Positions 19,840 to 30,022 are shown, counted from the first letter of the stretch. The stretch is 64,000 nucleotides of DNA from Rhizobium sp. Leaf306 (GCF_001423425.1 NZ_LMNX01000001.1:516970-580969), one strand, 5' to 3'. A program made the numbers and translations. The notes: generated by a model from the letters alone, not told the origin.

Positions 19840-20964
19840 ATGCTCCAGACGCTTCCCAAGACGACGAATTCGGCCGATGGCCCAACCGATGGCCCGACCC
19901 ACGCGGAAAGGCTTCTCGCCTGGTACGACCGGCACCACCGCGAGCTGCCCTGGCGCATCAGCCCAACGGCTGCCAAAGCCGGGATCAGGCCTGATCCGTA
20001 CCGTATCTGGCTATCAGAAGTGATGCTGCAGCAGACGACGGTGCAGGCGGTCAAACCGTATTTCGCAAAGTTTCTCGAGCGCTGGCCGAAGGTGACCGAT
20101 CTTGCCGCAGCCCCTTCCGACGACGTGATGGCGGCCTGGGCGGGGCTTGGCTACTATGCCCGCGCCCGCAACCTGAAGAAATGCGCCGAAGCGGTCGCAG
20201 CCGATCATGGCGGGGTGTTTCCCGATACGGAAGAGGGCCTGCGCGCCCTGCCCGGCATCGGCGACTATACATCGGCGGCCGTTGCCGCGATCGCGTTTAA
20301 CCGGCAATCGGCCGTGATGGACGGCAATGTCGAGCGGGTCATTTCGCGTCTCTATGCGATCAACGCGCCGCTGCCGAGGTCCAAGCCCGTGATGAAGGCA
20401 AAGGTCGTGAAGCTGACGCCATCGGACCGGCCGGGCGATTTTGCCCAGGCGATGATGGATCTCGGCGCGACGATCTGCACCCCGAAACGTCCCGCCTGCG
20501 CGCTCTGTCCGTTCCGCGACGACTGTCTGGCGTTGGCCAGCGACGATCCCGAGCGGTTTCCGGTGAAGGCCGCGAAGAAGGAAAAGCCTGTTCGCCAAGG
20601 CGCTGCCTTCGTGGCGGTGACGCCCGATGGCGAGGTGCTGCTTCGAAAGCGCATCGAGACCGGTCTTCTGGGCGGCATGACGGAAGTGCCGACGACCGCA
20701 TGGACGGCGCGGCTCGATGGCGGCACGACGATCGATCACGCGCCGATCCCGTCTGCCGACTGGCAGGCCTGTGGTACGGTCATTCACGTCTTCACCCATT
20801 TCGAGCTGCGGCTTTCGATTTTTCGCGCGAAGGTGACCAAGGTGGCTGTGGACAATGGCTGGTGGGAACCGGTGGAGAGCCTGGAGAACCAGGCCTTGCC
20901 GACCGTCATGAAAAAAGCAATCGTCCAGGCTATACCACTCGCCTTCGCAAAAGCTCCAAACTGA
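19840..20964 (+). CDS. mutY: A/G-specific adenine glycosylase
   Basis: A 374-residue base-excision repair enzyme that removes adenine opposite 8-oxoguanine. The catalytic Glu is E60 in WLSEVMLQQTT, the helix-hairpin-helix is LPGIGDYTSAA near 137, and the catalytic Asp is D161 in DGNVERV. Four Cys at 213, 220, 223 and 229 (C-X6-C-X2-C-X5-C) hold the 4Fe-4S cluster. The C-terminal NUDIX-like domain, for 8-oxoG recognition, spans about 245-365. An insertion of roughly nine residues precedes the catalytic Glu compared with the E. coli enzyme. Divergent from the DUF721 gene. Confidence 0.97.
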   Translation: MLQTLPKTTNSADGPTDGPTHAERLLAWYDRHHRELPWRISPTAAKAGIRPDPYRIWLSEVMLQQTTVQAVKPYFAKFLERWPKVTDLAAAPSDDVMAAWAGLGYYARARNLKKCAEAVAADHGGVFPDTEEGLRALPGIGDYTSAAVAAIAFNRQSAVMDGNVERVISRLYAINAPLPRSKPVMKAKVVKLTPSDRPGDFAQAMMDLGATICTPKRPACALCPFRDDCLALASDDPERFPVKAAKKEKPVRQGAAFVAVTPDGEVLLRKRIETGLLGGMTEVPTTAWTARLDGGTTIDHAPIPSADWQACGTVIHVFTHFELRLSIFRAKVTKVAVDNGWWEPVESLENQALPTVMKKAIVQAIPLAFAKAPN

Positions 20965-20982
20965 CAGCAGGAAACATCCTCT

Positions 20983-21597
20983 ATGGCGGCCAAGATTGAT
21001 CACATCGTTTTCGACATCGGCAAGGTTCTGATCCACTACGATCCCAACCTTCCCTTTAGCCGGATCATTCCCGACGAGACCGAACGCAAGTGGTTCTTCG
21101 ACAACGTCTGCACCCACGAATGGAACCTGGAACAGGACCGCGGCCGCAACTGGCATGAGGCCGAAGCGCTGCTGCTCGAGCAGCATCCGGAACAGGAAGC
21201 CAATATCCGCGCCTTCCGCCAGCACTGGCACGAAATGGTGCCGCATGCCTATGACGGCTCCGTCGCCATCTTTGAAAGCCTGATCGAGAGCGGTCGCGAC
21301 GTAACCATGCTCACCAACTTCGCCGCCGACACGTTCGTTGAAGCCCGCCGGAAATTCCCGTTTCTCGACAAGCCACGCGGCGTTACAGTGTCGGGCGAGA
21401 TCGGCCTGATCAAGCCGGATGTGGCCATTTACGAAAAGCACGCCCGTGATTTCGGCCTCACCCCCGAAGCCTCGATCTTCATCGACGACAGCTATCCCAA
21501 CGTCGAAGGCGCGCGGGCAGCGGGCTGGCACGCTGTGCATTTCACGGATCCGGAAACGCTGCGCAAGGATCTGAGGGATCACGGTATCGAGGTGTGA
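20983..21597 (+). CDS. HAD-superfamily hydrolase (YihX-like, subfamily IA)
   Basis: A 204-residue phosphatase-like protein. Motif I is FDIGKVL with the nucleophile D11; the usual second Asp is Gly, as in YihX-type phosphatases. Motif II is MLTNFA, motif III is the Lys in GLIKPD, and motif IV is IFIDDSYPN. A helical cap (about residues 18-90) lies between motifs I and II. It starts 19 bp after mutY, so co-transcription is likely. The substrate is probably a small phosphate ester but is not identifiable. Confidence 0.88.
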   Translation: MAAKIDHIVFDIGKVLIHYDPNLPFSRIIPDETERKWFFDNVCTHEWNLEQDRGRNWHEAEALLLEQHPEQEANIRAFRQHWHEMVPHAYDGSVAIFESLIESGRDVTMLTNFAADTFVEARRKFPFLDKPRGVTVSGEIGLIKPDVAIYEKHARDFGLTPEASIFIDDSYPNVEGARAAGWHAVHFTDPETLRKDLRDHGIEV

Positions 21598-21690
21598 GGT
21601 TTGGGGGTGGTAGCCGGTATGCTGACGATATAAGTTCCCGGCCCACCCACCTCGTTTTGCAATCGACCTCACGTTAAGACGGCACCCCTC

Positions 21691-22125
21691 ATGGCAATTC
21701 CATTCGCTCCCGTCGGCATTGATCACATCGTTCTTCTGATCAACGACATGAAACGTGCGCTTACGTTCTACACGGATGTCCTAGGGTGCCGGCCTGGCTA
21801 TTCCTATCCGGCACTGGGGATGGAGCAGGTCTGGTTCGGCTCGTCATTGATCGTCTTGTGGGATGTAACCCACCCGGGCGGAACGAAAGCAGCGCCTCCG
21901 GTGACCGGTGGGCGCAATGTCGATCATGTCTGTCTTGCGACCAGCCCTTTCGACCATGACGAACTGCGTACGCATCTCAATAAGCACGGGGTCGAGATCG
22001 TCCAGGAAGCGTTTCATGGGGGTGCCCGGGGCATGGGGCACTCGTTCTACATCCATGACCCGTTTGGCAATAAGATCGAGATCAAGGGGCCTGCAGAATA
22101 CCCGGATGGACGGCAGGCAACCTAG
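21691..22125 (+). CDS. VOC-family protein (glyoxalase-like)
   Basis: A 144-residue single-module VOC protein: GIDHIVLLINDMKRALTFYTD at the N-terminus, a central NVDHVCLATSPFD strand, and HDPFGNKIEIKGP at the end. The two His at the strand starts and the Glu in KIEIKG are the usual metal ligands. Such proteins are dioxygenases, isomerases or drug-binding proteins; nothing here narrows the substrate. The gene has its own 93-bp upstream spacer and is followed by a hairpin-rich region convergent with ccrM. Confidence 0.85.
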   Translation: MAIPFAPVGIDHIVLLINDMKRALTFYTDVLGCRPGYSYPALGMEQVWFGSSLIVLWDVTHPGGTKAAPPVTGGRNVDHVCLATSPFDHDELRTHLNKHGVEIVQEAFHGGARGMGHSFYIHDPFGNKIEIKGPAEYPDGRQAT

Positions 22126-22231
22126 CCGGGTGATCGGCGGACGGGCCGAAACATTCTAATTCGGAGGTGTTCAGGGTTACTCTGGTCGGAGCCTGCGTCG
22201 TTGCGGCCCCGAAATCATTGCATTTGCCCCA

Positions 22232-22272
22232 TAAAAAAGATGACGCCCGGAGCCTTCAAACTCCGGGCGTCA
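22232..22272 (-). terminator. rho-independent terminator of ccrM
   Basis: A 12-bp perfect stem TGACGCCCGGAG/CTCCGGGCGTCA with 8-base loop. On the minus strand it is followed by TCTTTTTTAT, a classical U-tract. It lies 85 bp beyond the ccrM stop. Confidence 0.9.
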
Positions 22273-22278
22273 CATGAT

Positions 22279-22344
22279 CCTCTTCCGGGACTAGAGGTAC
22301 AAAACCGGAAGAGGAAGCTCGCGAGCTGACATGGGATCTGGTCC
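22279..22344. repeat. cluster of three short palindromes
   Basis: CCTCTTCCGG (22279-22288) pairs with CCGGAAGAGG (22305-22314). AGCTCGCGAGCT (22316-22327) is self-complementary, and GGTCCCGGGAC follows just after. All lie between the ccrM stop and its terminator, so the ccrM mRNA 3' end would be highly structured. Confidence 0.5.
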
Positions 22345-22357
22345 CGGGACTGGTGGC

Positions 22358-23530
<1,173 letters not shown>

Positions 23531-23634
23531 TTATGGTTACTCATTTTGGTTACCAAAGACTGAAGCCGGTGGCCTGTTTCTGGAAAAAAGCAAAATGATG
23601 GGAAGCGGCGCGAAGATGCGCTAGGCTACAACTC

Positions 23635-23931
23635 ATGAAAAAAGCAGAGGCGATCGAGAAGCTGAGACGGCAGGCCGACGCGATCAGGGCGCTCGGCGCG
23701 ACCTCGCTTTATCTGTTCGGCTCGGTTGCCCGCGACGAAGCCGGACCCGACAGCGATCTCGATCTGTTTATCGATTATGACGAGAGCAAGAAGTTCTCTC
23801 TGCTCGATCTTGTCGGGATCAAGCTGTTTCTCGAGGATGAACTTGTCGTGCCTGTAGACGTCACGACGCGGGACAGCCTTCATCCGATCCTGAAAGATCG
23901 GATAGAACTTTCTGCAACGCAGGTGTTCTGA
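23635..23931 (+). CDS. MntA-type minimal nucleotidyltransferase (antitoxin-like)
   Basis: A 98-residue protein with the minimal nucleotidyltransferase signature: G29-S30 in LFGSVARDE and the metal-binding D41 and D43 in PDSDLDLFID, plus the later VPVDVTT strand carrying the third carboxylate. MntA antitoxins AMPylate and silence the HepT RNase encoded next to them. Here the stop overlaps an ATG (TGATG) that opens only the last 30 codons of a HepT-like gene, so this antitoxin appears to have lost its toxin. All catalytic residues are intact. Confidence 0.85.
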   Translation: MKKAEAIEKLRRQADAIRALGATSLYLFGSVARDEAGPDSDLDLFIDYDESKKFSLLDLVGIKLFLEDELVVPVDVTTRDSLHPILKDRIELSATQVF

Positions 23932-24023
23932 TGGACGAATTTATCTGGGACGTCATCGCGCATGACCTGCCGCCGCTCAACTCCGCGATGCTGGCCCTAC
24001 AAGAACGGCTGAGCCGGTCCTAA
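23931..24023 (+). pseudogene. HepT toxin remnant (C-terminal tail only)
   Basis: Thirty codons starting at the ATG that overlaps the mntA stop. The peptide contains DEFIWDVIAHDLPPLN and a final leucine-rich helix, which is the pattern of the C-terminal end of HepT/DUF86 RNases (WxxVxxDLPxL). The conserved RNase region (RX4-6H) and the AMPylated tyrosine motif of full-length HepT (about 110-140 residues) are absent. An internal deletion removing the front of hepT explains both the residual tail and the retained start overlap. Confidence 0.6.
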
Positions 24024-24107
24024 AGGTCGCACCACCCTTCCCGGCTCTTGCCTCATCCATTCCCATTTCCTATTCAGGCCGGAACCGGAACGGATAGGAG
24101 CGACACC

Positions 24108-25745
24108 ATGGAAAGCATCACCATTGCCCTGGTCCTGCTTCTCGCCGTGGTTCTGAGCGGTACGCTGGCAAGGCTTTCGCCTGTGGGCATTCCGCTGCCG
24201 CTGGTGCAGATCGCGCTCGGGGCCGCGATCGCCGGCGTGACCGGATCGGCCGTGCAGCTCGATCCGCATTTCTTCTTTCTGCTGTTTCTGCCGCCGCTGC
24301 TGTTTCTCGATGGCTGGCGCATTCCCAAGGAAGGGCTGTTCCGCGACAAGGCGGTGATCCTGGAGCTGGCGCTTGGGCTTGTCATCTTCACGGTGATCCT
24401 GATCGGCTTTCTGGTCCACTGGATGATCCCGGCGATACCGCTTGCGGTCGCATTCGCGCTCGCCGCCATTCTCTCGCCGACCGATCCGATCGCCGTCTCG
24501 GCGATTGCCGCGCGGGTGCCGATCCCGGGGCGCCTGATGCATATTCTGGAAGGCGAATCGCTGCTCAACGATGCGTCCGGCCTTGTCTGCATGCAGTTTG
24601 CGGTGGCCGCCGTGCTGACTGGCGTGTTCTCGCTGGCGGATGCGGTGGGTACGTTCCTGTGGGTGGCGATCGGCGGCATCCTGATCGGCTTTGGCACCAC
24701 ATTCGTGGTCATGAAGGCGAAGTATTACGTGTCGCGCAAGCTGGGCGAAGAACCCGGTGCGCAGATCCTGATCAGCCTGCTCATTCCGTTCGGCGCCTAT
24801 CTTCTGGCCGAACACCTCCATTGCTCCGGTATTCTGGCAGCCGTTTCGGCCGGTATCACCATGAGCTTTGCCGAGTTGCGCGGCCAGACGATGGCTGCCA
24901 CCCGTATGCGGCGCTACGCGGTTTGGGATACGGTGCAGTTTGCGCTGAACGGCATTATCTTCGTGCTGCTGGGCGAACAGATGCCGGGCATCGTCTCGGG
25001 CGCCGCCCGGATCGTGACGGAAACGGGCCACCTCCACCCGATCTGGCTGATCGCCTATGTGGCGGTCATCACCACCGCACTCGCGGCCCTGCGCTTTGCC
25101 TGGGTGTGGGTATCCTTGCGCTTTACCCTGTATCGCGCCGCGCGTCGCGGAGAGGCGATCCGCAAGCCGCACTGGCGGCTTCTGGCTGCGATGTCGCTTG
25201 CCGGCGTGCGCGGTGCAATCACGCTTGCGGGTATCCTTACCCTGCCGCTTGCCATGAACGACGGCACATCGTTTCCGGCGCGCGATCTGGTGATATTCCT
25301 GGCAGCCGGGGTGATCATCCTGTCGCTGACGGCGGCCAGCATCGGTCTTCCGTATCTCCTCCAGAACCTCGAACTGCCGCCGGAACCTGACCACCTCCAG
25401 GAAGAGGATATTGCCCGGATCGCGGCGGCAGAGGCGGCGATCCGAATGATCGAGAAATTGCAGCATGCGATGAGCGAAGGCCGGACCGATGCCGATCTTT
25501 ACGGCGAGGTCGGCACGCGGCTGATGGAACTCTACCGGCAGCGGATCGAGGGCCGTTCCAAGCTCGGAGATGAGGCAGAGCTGTTGCGCAAGATGGAGGA
25601 GGTCGACAAGCGGTTCAGGCTTGCGGCGCTGCGTGCCGAACGCGACGAGCTGTTCCGGCTTGGCCGCCGGCGCAAGATCTCCGAGGAAATCGCACGAAAG
25701 CTCGTTCGCGAGATCGATCTTGCCGAGGCGCGCTACGGTTTCTGA
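24108..25745 (+). CDS. Na+/H+ antiporter, CPA1 family
   Basis: A 545-residue protein with about twelve hydrophobic segments in the first 400 residues, including the core motif AAILSPTDPIAVSAI (Asp in the ion-binding helix) and an ND pair in ESLLNDASGLV, as in NhaP/YjcE-type exchangers. The last 140 residues are a hydrophilic Arg/Glu-rich cytoplasmic tail. ATG 24108 has TAGGAG upstream; the longer frame from 24048 lacks such a site. It exports Na+ (or K+) against protons and contributes to pH and salt tolerance. Confidence 0.92.
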   Translation: MESITIALVLLLAVVLSGTLARLSPVGIPLPLVQIALGAAIAGVTGSAVQLDPHFFFLLFLPPLLFLDGWRIPKEGLFRDKAVILELALGLVIFTVILIGFLVHWMIPAIPLAVAFALAAILSPTDPIAVSAIAARVPIPGRLMHILEGESLLNDASGLVCMQFAVAAVLTGVFSLADAVGTFLWVAIGGILIGFGTTFVVMKAKYYVSRKLGEEPGAQILISLLIPFGAYLLAEHLHCSGILAAVSAGITMSFAELRGQTMAATRMRRYAVWDTVQFALNGIIFVLLGEQMPGIVSGAARIVTETGHLHPIWLIAYVAVITTALAALRFAWVWVSLRFTLYRAARRGEAIRKPHWRLLAAMSLAGVRGAITLAGILTLPLAMNDGTSFPARDLVIFLAAGVIILSLTAASIGLPYLLQNLELPPEPDHLQEEDIARIAAAEAAIRMIEKLQHAMSEGRTDADLYGEVGTRLMELYRQRIEGRSKLGDEAELLRKMEEVDKRFRLAALRAERDELFRLGRRRKISEEIARKLVREIDLAEARYGF

Positions 25746-25857
25746 GGCGCGCCGTGTTGTCGCCGCTTTGCCGGTAGAGGAAATCGCCCTCCGCATTGTT
25801 TCCGGCGCTGCCCTCGTGTAGATCGCCCTCACCTTCTTTCATCAAAGAGTATCCATC

Positions 25858-26544
25858 ATGAGCGGCTTCGACCTCATCATCTTCGATTGCGACGGCGTGC
25901 TCGTCGATTCCGAAATCATCGCGGCACAGGTCGAATCCCGGCTGCTGACGGAAGCGGGCTATCCGATCAGCGTCGAGGAAATGGGCGAGCGCTTCGCCGG
26001 CATGACCTGGAAGAACATTCTTCTGCAGGTCGAACAGGAAGCGGATATTCCGCTGTCGGCGTCGCTGCTCGACAAATCGGAAAAGCTGCTCGACCAGCGG
26101 CTGGAACGCAGCGTCAAGATCATCGACGGCGTTAAGTTCGCGCTGGCGCGGCTGACCACGCAGCGCTGCATCTGCTCGAATTCGTCCAGCCAGCGTCTGG
26201 ACATGATGCTGACCAAGGTGGGGCTGAAGCCCTATTTCGAAAACCATATCTATTCCGCCAAGGACCTCGGTCCCGACCTGGTGAAGCCGAAGCCGGATAT
26301 TTTTCTGCACGGGGCAAAGCAGTTCGGCGTCGAGCCTGACAGGTGCCTGGTGATCGAGGATTCCACCCATGGCGTCCATGGCGCACGCACGGCCGGCATG
26401 CGGGTGGTGGGCTTTACCGGCGCCTCGCATACGTATCCGAGCCATGCCGACCGGCTGACGGATGCCGGTGCCGAAACGGTGATTTCGCGGATGAGCGACC
26501 TGCCGGCGGTGATTGCCGCACTCGGTGAATGGGGCGGGATCTAA
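25858..26544 (+). CDS. HAD-superfamily phosphatase, subfamily IA (phosphoglycolate-phosphatase-like)
   Basis: A 228-residue hydrolase with the standard HAD motifs: FDCDGVLVDSE (nucleophile D9, acid D11), CSNSSS as motif II, the Lys in VKPKPDIF as motif III, and VIEDSTHGVHGA as motif IV. The cap domain (about residues 18-90) is the alpha-helical type of beta-phosphoglucomutase/phosphoglycolate phosphatases. Substrate undetermined; YieH-like 6-phosphogluconate phosphatase is one possibility. It ends 1 bp from the convergent autotransporter gene's stop. Confidence 0.88.
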   Translation: MSGFDLIIFDCDGVLVDSEIIAAQVESRLLTEAGYPISVEEMGERFAGMTWKNILLQVEQEADIPLSASLLDKSEKLLDQRLERSVKIIDGVKFALARLTTQRCICSNSSSQRLDMMLTKVGLKPYFENHIYSAKDLGPDLVKPKPDIFLHGAKQFGVEPDRCLVIEDSTHGVHGARTAGMRVVGFTGASHTYPSHADRLTDAGAETVISRMSDLPAVIAALGEWGGI

Positions 26545-26545
26545 T

Positions 26546-29338
26546 CTAGAACTGCACTGCGAGGCTGGCGCTGGCGGCATGGCTCGTCAGCGAATGGGCA
26601 AATTCGCCGGAATAGCTGAGCTTCAGCCGCGCAGATTTTGAGACCTGCGCCGTGACGGAGGCTTCGACGACGGCCGTGTCACGCGGCAAAGCCACGCCTT
26701 CCAGCATGAACGGACTGCCGCCGCTGGCAAAGGCGAGCCGGGATGCGGGCGTCAGGTCGCCCATTGCATGACGCCAGCCGAGCATGCCGGAGACGGTGAG
26801 CGGCAGGTCCTCGACCGGCATTTGCGCCGACCAGCGAAGGCCGAATGTGGAAAGGGCGATATTGTCGGTTTCGCCATTGCCGGTCAGAGCGGCCGCCCCG
26901 CCCTTTTCGCGAAAACCATCGGTGTCGAGATTGATATAGGCGAGGCTAGCGAAGGGCTGCAGCGTCACGGGACCGGACGTTGTCTTCCAGGACAGGTCTG
27001 TGAACAGCTGGCGGGTGGCGCCTCTGTAATCGGCTTGAAGATCGTCGGTGAACGTGCCGAAGTCGACGCTGCGCGACGTGGAGATCCGGTTTTCCGAATA
27101 GACCGCGCCGGATGTGAGGGCAACGTCACCCCATTCTGCGGCGGCGTAGAGCCCGGCATGATAGCTTTCCCAGTCCGCCTCGCTGCCAGCGGAAGCATTG
27201 CTGTAGCCGAACAATCCGCCGAGCCGCCAGTGATCGGATGCCTGCCCGTCGAAGCCCGCGATCAACCCCGCCGCATGGCTGTCGATGCCGGCCGCGTTGC
27301 CGTCGCTGCGCAATTGCCCAGTTGCTGCGATGCCGGTTGCCCAGAAGCTGGTCGCACCATCGGCCGATGAGCGGATCGGGACTGCACCGTTGACGCGGTC
27401 GACGATGGCGTCCCGAATGAGCCGGCTGTCGCTTAGAAGCTGGGTTTTCAACGAGGCATGGCTCTCGCCGCTGAGCTGCGAGAAGGCATCGCGAGCGCCA
27501 TCGGCGTTTTGCTGGAGAACGCCGAGGAAAACGTCGTTTTCAGTTCCGAGCGATTGGACGGCTGTAGCGGTTGCGCGCGTGTTGGCGGTGTTCGCGACAT
27601 CGGCGAAATCGACATCGTTGCGGTAAAGGCTCAGCGTCATCTCGTCGGCGCCATAGGCAAGGATGGGCGACAGGAAGGCGAGATCGCTGGTGACGTCGTC
27701 GAAGGCACCGGTAACGCTTTCGCCTGTGATGATCGTGTAGGCCGTAGCAGGTGAATAGGTGCCGCTGCCTGCGAGAACCTGGACCGTGCCGCCTTCGATC
27801 GTGACGGACCCGGTGGCGGCTAGGCTGTCGGACGTGCCGTCGGCTTCCGTTTCCACCTGATAGGTCGAGCCGGTCTCGAAGGTGACGTCGCCGTTGACGG
27901 CAAGCGTTGCGATACCCGGGCCGGGCGACAGCGTGCCGCCTGACCCGACGGTGAGGCCACCGATCTCGCCTGTGCCTGACAGCATGCCATCCGTGCCGAT
28001 GTCGATCGCGCCGCCGATCGTGCCGTCATTGACGAGCAATCCTCCTGTCACCGTCGCATCGCCGCTGATCTGGCCGGTGTTGGAAAAGCTGCCACCGGTA
28101 TTGGTGAGCGAGGCGATGGTGCCGTCGTTGGATGAGGTCCCGGCGTTTGTGACATCGCCGGCGGCCGCGCCTGAATTGTTGACGAAGCTGCCGGAAGCCG
28201 CGACATCCACGTCGGTGACGACGAAATTGTTGGTGACCGTGCCGCCTGTCACGGTGGTGCTTCCGGTGATTTCGCCGCCGTCATTGTTGGTGAAGGTGCC
28301 GCCGCTATTGGTCAGCGAGGCGATCGCGCCGGCGTTCGAGGCATTGCCCGAGTTGGAGACGTCGCCGGCCGTGGCACCTGAGTTGTTGACGAAGATCGCG
28401 GCCGCCGCGACATCGACCGTCGTCACCACAAAATTATTGGTGAGCGTGCCGCCCTCGACTGAGGTTGCGCCTGAAATGGTGCCGTTATTGGTAAAGCTGC
28501 CGCCGGTATTGGCAAGCGATGCCACAGTGCCGGCATTGGACGCCGTGCCCGCGTTGGTGACGGCTGCCGCCGAAGCGCCTGTATTGTTGACGAAACTGGC
28601 TGTTTCAGCGACATCGACGTCGGTGACGACGAAGTTGTTGGTGACGGTGCCACCCGAGACCACCGTATCGCCGGTGACCGTGCCGCCGTCGTTGTTGGTG
28701 AAGGATCCGCCGGTATTGGTGAGCGACGCGATCGTTCCGGCGTTGGAGGTGGTGCCCGCATTGGTGACGGCACCGGCCGTTGCGCCGGAATTGTTGACGA
28801 ACCGGGCCGTCGCTTCGACATCGACATCGGTGACGACGAAATTGTTGGTCATCTGCGCATCACCGGACAGCGTCGTTTTGCCGTCGATCGTGCCGTCGTT
28901 GACGATCTCGCCACCCGAAGATGCAAGGTCGCCGTTGAGCGTGCCCGAGTTGGAAAGAGAACCTGATGACATCGTGACGTCTGATGAAAGTGTGCCGCTT
29001 TGCGAGATCTCGATGCGGCCCATGTCGAACAGCGTCGTGCCGCCATCAGCTGTCAGATCCGCATCGACATGAAGCGTGCCGCCGGACACAGCGAGCGTAT
29101 CGACGGCCGTGTCTGTTGCGACCGTCGGCGCGCCGGAGCCGATCGAGGCTGCGTCCGATGGGCCTGGGGCATCCGGGGCCGTTGTCCAGTTTGCGCCGTT
29201 TGCGAAATCGTTGTCGGAGGCTCCGATCCAGACCGATTGCGCCGATGCGCCACCGGGCGCAAGCGCTGCCAGCGTGACGATAGCGGTGCAAAGCCGCAGA
29301 CGCCGCTTCGCGTCCGCCACGATAGCTGGAGCAATCAT
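26546..29338 (-). CDS. autotransporter with internal Asn/Thr/Gly-rich repeats
   Basis: A 930-residue type V secretion protein. The signal peptide ends at GGASAQS. The passenger is rich in Asn, Thr, Gly and Ser and predicted to form a beta-helix. Residues 165 to about 437 hold four tandem copies of a 67-69-residue unit, each starting NNFVVT. A linker (FLSPILAYGADEMTLSLYRN) leads to a C-terminal barrel domain of about 270 residues that begins near SFWATGIAATGQLRSDG and ends in the required aromatic residue (SLAVQF). Likely a surface adhesin. Start ATG 29338 follows AGGG. The adjacent lipoprotein gene lies upstream on the same strand. Confidence 0.92.
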   Translation of the reverse strand: MIAPAIVADAKRRLRLCTAIVTLAALAPGGASAQSVWIGASDNDFANGANWTTAPDAPGPSDAASIGSGAPTVATDTAVDTLAVSGGTLHVDADLTADGGTTLFDMGRIEISQSGTLSSDVTMSSGSLSNSGTLNGDLASSGGEIVNDGTIDGKTTLSGDAQMTNNFVVTDVDVEATARFVNNSGATAGAVTNAGTTSNAGTIASLTNTGGSFTNNDGGTVTGDTVVSGGTVTNNFVVTDVDVAETASFVNNTGASAAAVTNAGTASNAGTVASLANTGGSFTNNGTISGATSVEGGTLTNNFVVTTVDVAAAAIFVNNSGATAGDVSNSGNASNAGAIASLTNSGGTFTNNDGGEITGSTTVTGGTVTNNFVVTDVDVAASGSFVNNSGAAAGDVTNAGTSSNDGTIASLTNTGGSFSNTGQISGDATVTGGLLVNDGTIGGAIDIGTDGMLSGTGEIGGLTVGSGGTLSPGPGIATLAVNGDVTFETGSTYQVETEADGTSDSLAATGSVTIEGGTVQVLAGSGTYSPATAYTIITGESVTGAFDDVTSDLAFLSPILAYGADEMTLSLYRNDVDFADVANTANTRATATAVQSLGTENDVFLGVLQQNADGARDAFSQLSGESHASLKTQLLSDSRLIRDAIVDRVNGAVPIRSSADGATSFWATGIAATGQLRSDGNAAGIDSHAAGLIAGFDGQASDHWRLGGLFGYSNASAGSEADWESYHAGLYAAAEWGDVALTSGAVYSENRISTSRSVDFGTFTDDLQADYRGATRQLFTDLSWKTTSGPVTLQPFASLAYINLDTDGFREKGGAAALTGNGETDNIALSTFGLRWSAQMPVEDLPLTVSGMLGWRHAMGDLTPASRLAFASGGSPFMLEGVALPRDTAVVEASVTAQVSKSARLKLSYSGEFAHSLTSHAASASLAVQF
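28028..28846 (-). repeat. four tandem 67-69-codon repeats in the autotransporter passenger
   Basis: Units begin at protein residues 165, 234, 301 and 370, each with NNFVVT(D/T)VDV, then FVNN(S/T)G, N(A/S)G(T/N)xSN(A/D)G and SLxN(T/S)GG(S/T)F. Each DNA unit is about 201-207 bp. The second unit lacks the NNDGG insert present in units one and three, so the copies have diverged and are not recent duplicates. Confidence 0.9.
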
Positions 29339-29464
29339 CCCAAACCCTGTCTCGAATGGTCGCGGGCGACGCGCCCTTGACGATCTTCACATACTGGGTA
29401 CGGATTTATGGTTAACCGAAGATTAAACGGGCGCCGTCAGCGCCCGACCGGAGTGGCCGCAGGC

Positions 29465-30022
29465 TTAGCTGCGGCGTGCGGGCTTCTTGCCGGGTGCGCC
29501 ATTGTCGAAACCGACGCGGACGCGGGTGAAGCGCGATGCGCCGCCCTGCGCGTTCGGGATCTGCACATCCGCCTTCTGGAAGATGAACTGCGTGCCGCCG
29601 GCCGGAAGATCGACCGGATAGGCGACCTTTTGCGAGTAGATCGTGTTGTCGCCATCGACGACCTCGACCAGGATCGGCAAAGTAACGCGGCCCGGCGCAC
29701 CGACAGGTCCGTCGACGAGGCGGCCCTGGACGACGACATTGATGGTCATCGTCGTTTCGTTTGCCGTGCACTGACGCGTCGCGTCGGCCAGCGATGCCTG
29801 GTAGACGAGCTTCTGCGGATCATCCTGACCGCCGCGTGCGTATTCCTGGCGTATCGCCGTCTGTTCGCGCAGAACGACCTGCGGGCAATAGGCCTGCACC
29901 ACCGCCGGGGTTTCAGCCTGTGCCGTCGGCGCAAGGCCACCCGCCGGAGAGGACGAGTTGCAGCCGGCGAGCGCCGTCAGGAGGGATACCGTTACGAGAC
30001 CATGGGAAATCTTGCCAAACAC
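29465..30022 (-). CDS. lipoprotein, conserved hypothetical
   Basis: A 185-residue protein with lipobox LTALAGC (Cys near residue 21) and a beta-rich mature domain containing AYCPQVVLREQTAIRQEYAR and a later TMTINVVVQGRLVDGP stretch. GTG 30022 is favoured because AAGG stands 9 bp upstream; a TTG at 30031 in the same frame is the alternative. It looks like the rhizobial lipoproteins of unknown function found near thrC. Divergent from thrC across a 149-bp spacer. Confidence 0.78.
   Translation of the reverse strand: MFGKISHGLVTVSLLTALAGCNSSSPAGGLAPTAQAETPAVVQAYCPQVVLREQTAIRQEYARGGQDDPQKLVYQASLADATRQCTANETTMTINVVVQGRLVDGPVGAPGRVTLPILVEVVDGDNTIYSQKVAYPVDLPAGGTQFIFQKADVQIPNAQGGASRFTRVRVGFDNGAPGKKPARRS

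Noticed and set aside
23997..25832. 611-codon open frame antisense to the antiporter gene
   Set aside because: It mirrors the transporter codons and is extremely rich in Arg, His, Asp and Gln. No Shine-Dalgarno and no recognisable motif.
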